Of a stretch of DNA of 36,389 nucleotides, positions 31,874-36,389 are shown piece after piece (the first letter of the stretch is position 1; the number at the start of each line of letters is the position of its first letter). The notes under the pieces were generated by a model, which searched no databases, was not told the origin of the DNA, and saw only the letters and a list, made by a program, of their open reading frames with translations. The stretch is from positions 1 to 36,389 of the forward strand of contig DAVR01000047.1 in NCBI GenBank assembly GCA_002507545.1. Reading direction: 5' to 3'. Both the position numbers and the translations under genes were made by a program. This DNA comes from Archaeoglobus sp. UBA230 (GTDB lineage: Archaea > Halobacteriota > Archaeoglobi > Archaeoglobales > Archaeoglobaceae).

Positions 31874-33649
31874 ATGGAGGTTCCTGAGTTTATCAAAAAT
31901 AGATACTGGCTTGAGAAGTCTTGGGTCGAGGGCTTGCCAGCAGATGTAGAAATTCCAGAAAAGCCCATTTATGAAGTTATAGATGAAGCATGCCAAAAAT
32001 ACGCAGAAAGGACGGCAATAATCTTCTACGGATTTGAAATAAAGTATGGCCAGCTTAAGGAATACATAGACAGGTTTGCCACCTCACTGTCGAATATGGG
32101 TGTGAAAAAGGGGGATGTTGTTGCCATCTATGCCCCCAATTGCCCGCAATTCGCCGTAGCCTACTATGCGGCAATGAAGGCAGGTGCGACAGTTACAGCC
32201 CTTTCTCCACTATTTGCTCCAAGAGAAGTTGAGTATCAGTTAAATGACAGTGGAAGCAAAATTCTCATAACTGTGGAGCAACTATATCCAAACTTCGCCA
32301 AAGTATGTGAAAATACAGATGTCAGAGAAGTTATAGTTGCAAACATTGCTGGAGGAGAGGCAAGGGTTGACGGGAAGTTCGTGGACTTCCGCGAAATGCT
32401 TGTATCCGAACCCGATCCTCCTGAGGTTAAATGGAACGTCAGAGAGGACGTTGCAGTTCTCCAGTATACAGGCGGTACAACAGGACTGCCGAAGGCTGCA
32501 ATGCTCACACACTACAATGTGGTGGCGAACCTCTATCAAATCATGCCGCTTACAGAGATAATAAGGAGGTGGCTCAAGTCACACAGGGTAATCAGGGAAG
32601 AGGGAGAGTACTTGGTCATAGACTTCGACGGGAAGGAATACAGAACATTTAAAGACTACTACGAGAAAGACTACAGCCCGAGATGCGCAATTCTGCCATG
32701 GTACCACATTTACGGGCAGACAGTTGATTTGAACAGCGGACTTGCCACAGGAGATATCTTGGTAGTTTTTGCACGGTTTGAGCCAGAAAAAATCCTTGAA
32801 GCTATTGAGAGATACAGAATAACCACCTTCATGGGGGCTCCGGCGATATTCGTTTACTACGTCAACAATCCAGAGTTGATGAAGAAGTATGACCTCACCT
32901 CACTGCTCTACGTGAACAATGGAGCCGGACCTATCCCACCAGAGATTGTGGAGAAGTGGGACGAACTTACGAAGGATGCAGGTAGAGGTATTCTCGTAGA
33001 GGGTTACGGACTGAGCGAGACTTCTCCCGTCACACATACAACCTTCGGCCCACCTTTCAGAAAGAGGAAGATCGGATCAGTGGGGCCGCCGATTCCCAAC
33101 ACCTATGCTGCTGTCATTGATCCAGAGACAATGGACTTCCTTGGTATAGGTGAAGAGGGAGAGATCGTTATCTCCGGCCCACAGGTCATGAAGGGCTACT
33201 GGAATCGCAAGGAGGAAACCGAAAAGGTGTTTTTCGAAGCAGGTGGAATGAGATGGCTAAGAACTGGAGATATAGGTAAGATGGATGAAGACGGTTACTT
33301 CTACATTGTTGACAGGCTGAAAGACATAATCAAGTACAAGGGACACAGTGTCTATCCAAGAGAAATTGAGGATGTGATGTATGAGCATCCAGCCATCAAG
33401 GAGGTTTGTGTGGTCGGAATTCCGGACGAGGTTGCAGGTGAGACTATTAAGGCTTTTGTGGTTCTCGATGAGAGGTATAAGGGCAAAATTACAGAACAGG
33501 ACATCATTGAGTGGTGTAAGGAAAGAATGGCCGCCTACAAATACCCAAGAATGGTGGAATTTAGGGATGAACTACCCAAATCAGCCGCAGGAAAGTATCT
33601 GCGTAGGGTTTTGAGAGACGAGGAGTTAAGAAAGAGAGGAGGTGATTGA
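31874..33649 (+). CDS. Acyl-CoA synthetase (AMP-forming)
   Basis: Activates a carboxylic acid to its CoA thioester through an acyl-adenylate. The adenylate-forming motifs are all present: YTGGTTGLPKAAMLTH (P-loop, about 198-213), PWYHIYG, GYGLSETSPV, RTGDIGKMDEDGYFYIVDRLKD and the C-terminal catalytic Lys in PKSAAGKYLRR. A charged segment of about 40 residues (about 228-268, RRWLKSHRVIREEGEYLVID onward) sits between the P-loop and PWYHIYG, longer than in typical fatty acyl-CoA ligases. The ATG at 31874 has GGTGGG upstream. The substrate is unknown; downstream thiolase and dehydratase genes suggest a short hydroxy- or fatty acid. The length is 591 residues. Confidence 0.93.
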   Translation: MEVPEFIKNRYWLEKSWVEGLPADVEIPEKPIYEVIDEACQKYAERTAIIFYGFEIKYGQLKEYIDRFATSLSNMGVKKGDVVAIYAPNCPQFAVAYYAAMKAGATVTALSPLFAPREVEYQLNDSGSKILITVEQLYPNFAKVCENTDVREVIVANIAGGEARVDGKFVDFREMLVSEPDPPEVKWNVREDVAVLQYTGGTTGLPKAAMLTHYNVVANLYQIMPLTEIIRRWLKSHRVIREEGEYLVIDFDGKEYRTFKDYYEKDYSPRCAILPWYHIYGQTVDLNSGLATGDILVVFARFEPEKILEAIERYRITTFMGAPAIFVYYVNNPELMKKYDLTSLLYVNNGAGPIPPEIVEKWDELTKDAGRGILVEGYGLSETSPVTHTTFGPPFRKRKIGSVGPPIPNTYAAVIDPETMDFLGIGEEGEIVISGPQVMKGYWNRKEETEKVFFEAGGMRWLRTGDIGKMDEDGYFYIVDRLKDIIKYKGHSVYPREIEDVMYEHPAIKEVCVVGIPDEVAGETIKAFVVLDERYKGKITEQDIIEWCKERMAAYKYPRMVEFRDELPKSAAGKYLRRVLRDEELRKRGGD

Positions 33650-34840
33650 GTGGAGGAAGTGTATATTGTGGAGTTTTTGAGGACTCCGTTTTCGAGAAGC
33701 AGGCCTAAGAAGCCTGAGAGAGACGTCTTCCACCAGATAAGGGGAGACGACCTTATGGCAATGGTTCTTGACAAGCTACCCGAAAGGGCAGGAATAGAGA
33801 AGAGAGATGTAGAGAGAATTCTTGTCGGATGTGCCTTCCCTGTTTCAGAGAACTGGGCGTATGGAGGTAAGGGGCCAGCACTTCTGGCGAAATATCCTGC
33901 AGAAACCTCCACGACCCACATAGACATGCAATGTGCCTCTTCATTAGTAACGACTGCCTACGCGTATCTCGAAATTGCTACTGGCAATGTTGATGTTGCT
34001 ATCGCGGGAGGCTACGAGCACATGACAAGAGTTCCTATGGGTGCAGATAACCCTCACATCACCCCGAATTTCAAGCTGGCACAGGAAGAATACAAAGAGT
34101 ATGACATGCAAACTGGCTTTATAATGGGTCTGACAGCAGAGAGGCTTTTTGAGGAAGCAGAATACCTCACAAAAGAGGATCTCGACAAATGGGGATTAAG
34201 AAGTCACCAGCTTGCCGCAAAGGCTCTGAAGGAAGGATACTTCAAGGGAGAGATAATGCCCGTCGAAGCACCACAGGCAGATGGTAGCGTGATTACTGTT
34301 GATTCTGACCAGTCTATAAGAATGGATACAAATCTTGAACAGATTGCCTCTCTCCCACCAGCTTTCAAGCCGGGTGGGGTTATCACCGCTGGCAACTCCT
34401 CACCGCTCAATGCGGGGGCGACAGGATTGTTGCTTGCCTCAAAGAAGAAGGTTCAAGAACTTGGACTGGAACCACTTGCAAAAATTGTTGCCTACGGTAC
34501 AGCAGGAGTTCCGCCCTATGTGATGGGCAAGGGGCCAGTGCCTGCAAGCAGAAAGGCTCTGGAAAAGGCTGGGCTGAAGGTCAGCGACATTGACTACTGG
34601 GAAATAAATGAGGCATTTGCGGTTGTCACACTCTACGCCATCCACGAGCTTGGAATTGAGCCTGAAAGGGTAAATATTAAGGGAGGAGCAATTGCTATCG
34701 GACACCCGCTTGCAGCAAGTGGTGCAAGACTGATCGGAACTCTGGCCAGAATCCTTCAAGAGAAGGGTGGAGATTACGGAGTCGCTACAGCTTGCGTTGG
34801 CGGGGGACAGGGTGCTGCTGTTGTGATAGAGAGAGTCTGA
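33650..34840 (+). CDS. Thiolase (acetyl-CoA acetyltransferase family)
   Basis: Claisen-type thiolase, cleaving 3-ketoacyl-CoA to acetyl-CoA plus a shortened acyl-CoA, or the reverse. The active site is complete: nucleophile Cys95 (MQCASSLV), NEAF at 320-323, His352 (AIGHPLAASGAR) and Cys382 (ACVGGGQGA). The length of 396 residues is typical of degradative/biosynthetic thiolases and not of the archaeal HMG-CoA-linked Zn-dependent type. The GTG at 33650 directly abuts the ligase stop and has a strong Shine-Dalgarno sequence (GGAGGTGA) inside that gene, so the two are translationally coupled. Confidence 0.94.
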   Translation: MEEVYIVEFLRTPFSRSRPKKPERDVFHQIRGDDLMAMVLDKLPERAGIEKRDVERILVGCAFPVSENWAYGGKGPALLAKYPAETSTTHIDMQCASSLVTTAYAYLEIATGNVDVAIAGGYEHMTRVPMGADNPHITPNFKLAQEEYKEYDMQTGFIMGLTAERLFEEAEYLTKEDLDKWGLRSHQLAAKALKEGYFKGEIMPVEAPQADGSVITVDSDQSIRMDTNLEQIASLPPAFKPGGVITAGNSSPLNAGATGLLLASKKKVQELGLEPLAKIVAYGTAGVPPYVMGKGPVPASRKALEKAGLKVSDIDYWEINEAFAVVTLYAIHELGIEPERVNIKGGAIAIGHPLAASGARLIGTLARILQEKGGDYGVATACVGGGQGAAVVIERV

Positions 34841-34845
34841 AATTG

Positions 34846-34855
34846 TTAAATATAA
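34846..34855 (+). promoter_or_regulatory. TATA box of the 4HB-CoA dehydratase-family gene
   Basis: TTAAATATAA begins five bases after the thiolase stop codon. It predicts a transcript start near 34877 with a short leader holding the Shine-Dalgarno sequence GAGGTGG (34877-34883). The gene may therefore be transcribed both with the cluster and independently. Confidence 0.5.
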
Positions 34856-34887
34856 CTTAATTCATAACTATTTTTTGAGGTGGAAAA

Positions 34888-36330
34888 ATGAGAACTTCTG
34901 AAGAATATAAGCAGGATTTATATAGGTTAAAACCAAATGTATACCTTCGGGGAAAGAAAGTTGGTAGAGAGAGTCCTGAACTCAGCGGCGGTATAAACAT
35001 AATCTCAAAAACTTTTGATTTGGTAGACGAGCCATATTTCAAAGACCTGTTAACCGCAAAATCCCACATCAGTGGCAAGAGAATCAACAGGTTTACGCAT
35101 CTACATCAATCGGCAGACGATCTGATGAAGAAACAGGAGATGACAAGAAAGATTTGCAGGTTGGTTGGAGGATGTATTCAACGCTGTATGGGATGTGATG
35201 CTATAAACGGTCTTTCAATCGCAACCTTTGCCGCTGACATGGAGCATGGCACCGACTACCACAAGCGGTTCATGGAATACGTAAAAGAGTTTCAGGAGAG
35301 AGACTTAGTGGCGGCATGTGCTCAGACGGATGTTAAGGGTGACAGAAGTAAGAGACCACACCAGCAGGATGACCCAGATATGTATGTCAGGGTAGTGGAG
35401 AAAAGAAGTGATGGTATAGTCGTGAGAGGTGCAAAGAACTGTATAACAATGGCTGCAGTAGCGGATGAGATAATTGTTGTCCCAACAAGAGCTATGATGC
35501 CTGAAGACAAGGATTACTGCGTAGCCTTTGCTGTTCCGGCAGATGCAGATGGAGTCAAGATAGTGGCAAGAACGTCAAGACTCAGGGCACCTGAACGTCT
35601 CAACATGCCTCAGGGTGAGTTGGGTGATGACGAGAATATGGTCATCTTTGATGATGTTTTCGTGCCATGGGACAGAGTATTCATTTGCGGTGAGAACAGA
35701 CACGCGACGCTCGCTGCCTACCTCTTTGCTCTCTTCCACAGACACAGCTACACCGGATGCAAACCGGCAACCACGGATGTAATTATGGGCTTCGGTGCCC
35801 TGATAGCCGAATACAATGGTGTTTACGGAAAACACAATATAAGGGAGAAACTCGTTGAACTTGCAGCTACTGCAGAACTTGTTTATGCTGCCGGAATAGC
35901 TTCTGCAGTCCACGGCACAAAAACCCCCGCCGGAACCTTCATGCCGAATGAGGTTTATGCCAACGTGGGGAGGCGACATGCAGGTTTGAACTTTTACAAG
36001 GAACTTGAGATACTTGCAGAACTTGCAGGCGGTTTGCCAGCAGCGCTACCCTTTGCGGAGGACTTCCTGAACTCTGAGATTGGACCGCTCATCAAGAAGT
36101 ATATAAAGCGCAGAAGTGATGTCCCGGCTGAGGATGTCTACCGATGCCTATACGGAATTTCGAACATTCTTTGTTCATCACTTGGAGGAGTGCAGGCTGT
36201 TGCAGGGGTGCACGGTGGCGGATCACCGGTTATGGAGGATATAGCAATCTGGAGAACTTATGATTTCGAAAAGAAAAAGGATATAGCCAAGTTCTTGGTA
36301 GGGATAACTGAAGAGATACCCAAGGACTGA
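34888..36330 (+). CDS. 4-hydroxybutyryl-CoA dehydratase/vinylacetyl-CoA isomerase family
   Basis: 480-residue flavoprotein of the 4-hydroxyphenylacetate 3-hydroxylase/4-hydroxybutyryl-CoA dehydratase family. The Clostridium dehydratase holds its [4Fe-4S] cluster with Cys99, Cys103, His292 and Cys299. The same spacing is present here as Cys96, Cys100 (GGCIQRCMGC), His284 and Cys291 (FHRHSYTGCK), including the Lys just after the last Cys. This argues for a radical dehydratase (4-hydroxybutyryl-CoA to crotonyl-CoA) rather than a hydroxylase. With the upstream ligase and thiolase, a route from 4-hydroxybutyrate or a related acid to acetyl-CoA is plausible. Archaeoglobales carry several paralogs, so the exact substrate is uncertain. 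Confidence 0.9.
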   Translation: MRTSEEYKQDLYRLKPNVYLRGKKVGRESPELSGGINIISKTFDLVDEPYFKDLLTAKSHISGKRINRFTHLHQSADDLMKKQEMTRKICRLVGGCIQRCMGCDAINGLSIATFAADMEHGTDYHKRFMEYVKEFQERDLVAACAQTDVKGDRSKRPHQQDDPDMYVRVVEKRSDGIVVRGAKNCITMAAVADEIIVVPTRAMMPEDKDYCVAFAVPADADGVKIVARTSRLRAPERLNMPQGELGDDENMVIFDDVFVPWDRVFICGENRHATLAAYLFALFHRHSYTGCKPATTDVIMGFGALIAEYNGVYGKHNIREKLVELAATAELVYAAGIASAVHGTKTPAGTFMPNEVYANVGRRHAGLNFYKELEILAELAGGLPAALPFAEDFLNSEIGPLIKKYIKRRSDVPAEDVYRCLYGISNILCSSLGGVQAVAGVHGGGSPVMEDIAIWRTYDFEKKKDIAKFLVGITEEIPKD

Positions 36331-36352
36331 ATTTTCAGTCTTTTTACTTTTT
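36331..36352 (+). terminator. T-rich terminator after the dehydratase gene
   Basis: The stop codon is followed by three T-runs (four, five and six T residues) within about 22 bases, a typical archaeal intrinsic termination pattern. The last bases of the window (to 36389) are AT-rich with no gene seen. Confidence 0.5.
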
Positions 36353-36389
36353 TGGGAAAAATAAAAAATATTCACATCAGAGGATGCTT

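Noticed and set aside
31683-31996. Minus-strand frames between and into the acyl-CoA ligase gene
   Set aside because: They are AT-driven open frames without start signals; part is antisense to the ligase.

Overview
The window looks like chromosomal DNA from a hyperthermophilic sulfate- or iron-reducing archaeon of the Archaeoglobales (Archaeoglobus, Ferroglobus or Geoglobus; I cannot fix the genus). The marker genes are the small subunit of archaeal DNA polymerase D, transcription factor S, RNase P protein Rnp4, archaeal-type riboflavin synthase and FAD synthetase, and O-phosphoseryl-tRNA synthetase (SepRS, known from methanogens and Archaeoglobales). A class II HMG-CoA reductase is also present, a bacterial-type enzyme found in Archaeoglobales instead of the usual archaeal class I form. 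Genes are tightly packed, with many ATGA or TAATG overlaps. Many first genes have a TATA box 24-29 bases upstream of the start codon and no Shine-Dalgarno sequence, so their mRNAs are probably leaderless. I see no tRNA, rRNA, CRISPR array or insertion sequence.

Layout. 61-5412: HD-domain phosphohydrolase, Asp/Glu racemase, a large UPF0182 membrane protein and an SPFH/stomatin protein. 5438-8296: cofactor and nucleotide cluster with PRPP synthetase, FAD synthetase (RibL), a class V aminotransferase and riboflavin synthase (RibC). 8455-11654: ClC-family anion protein with two CBS domains, overlapping a dihydropteroate-synthase-related protein. 11768-13976: three exported proteins of unknown role (a secreted coiled-coil protein and two lipoproteins). 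13978-18037 (minus strand): 5-formyl-THF cyclo-ligase-like protein, HMG-CoA reductase, transcription factor S, a Nudix hydrolase, a PHP phosphoesterase and a TrmB-family regulator. 18103-22190: an S-layer/COG1361-type membrane-anchored protein and an RND (HAE3/MMPL) exporter, divergent from the TrmB gene and sharing its TATA element. 22247-23987: four overlapping small genes of unknown function, one with a roadblock/LC7-like C-terminal half and one a type I membrane coiled-coil protein. This is the best candidate here for an undescribed system.

23989-28309 (minus strand): flavin-reductase-like protein, an HTH regulator, MTA/MTI phosphorylase, a phosphoribosyltransferase fused to a winged-helix-like tail, and the DNA polymerase D small subunit. 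28329-28898: signal peptidase I, nose-to-nose with the polymerase gene. 28895-30855: SepRS (minus) divergent from RNase P Rnp4 (plus), apparently sharing one TATA element. 30856-31127: AT-rich gap with only a short ORF. 31128-31682: DUF2148 ferredoxin-domain protein. 31874-36330: acyl-CoA ligase, thiolase and a 4-hydroxybutyryl-CoA dehydratase-family protein with all four expected Fe-S ligands. Together these could activate a short hydroxy- or fatty acid and convert it to acetyl-CoA.

All assignments come from reading sequence and recalled family motifs. No database search was run.
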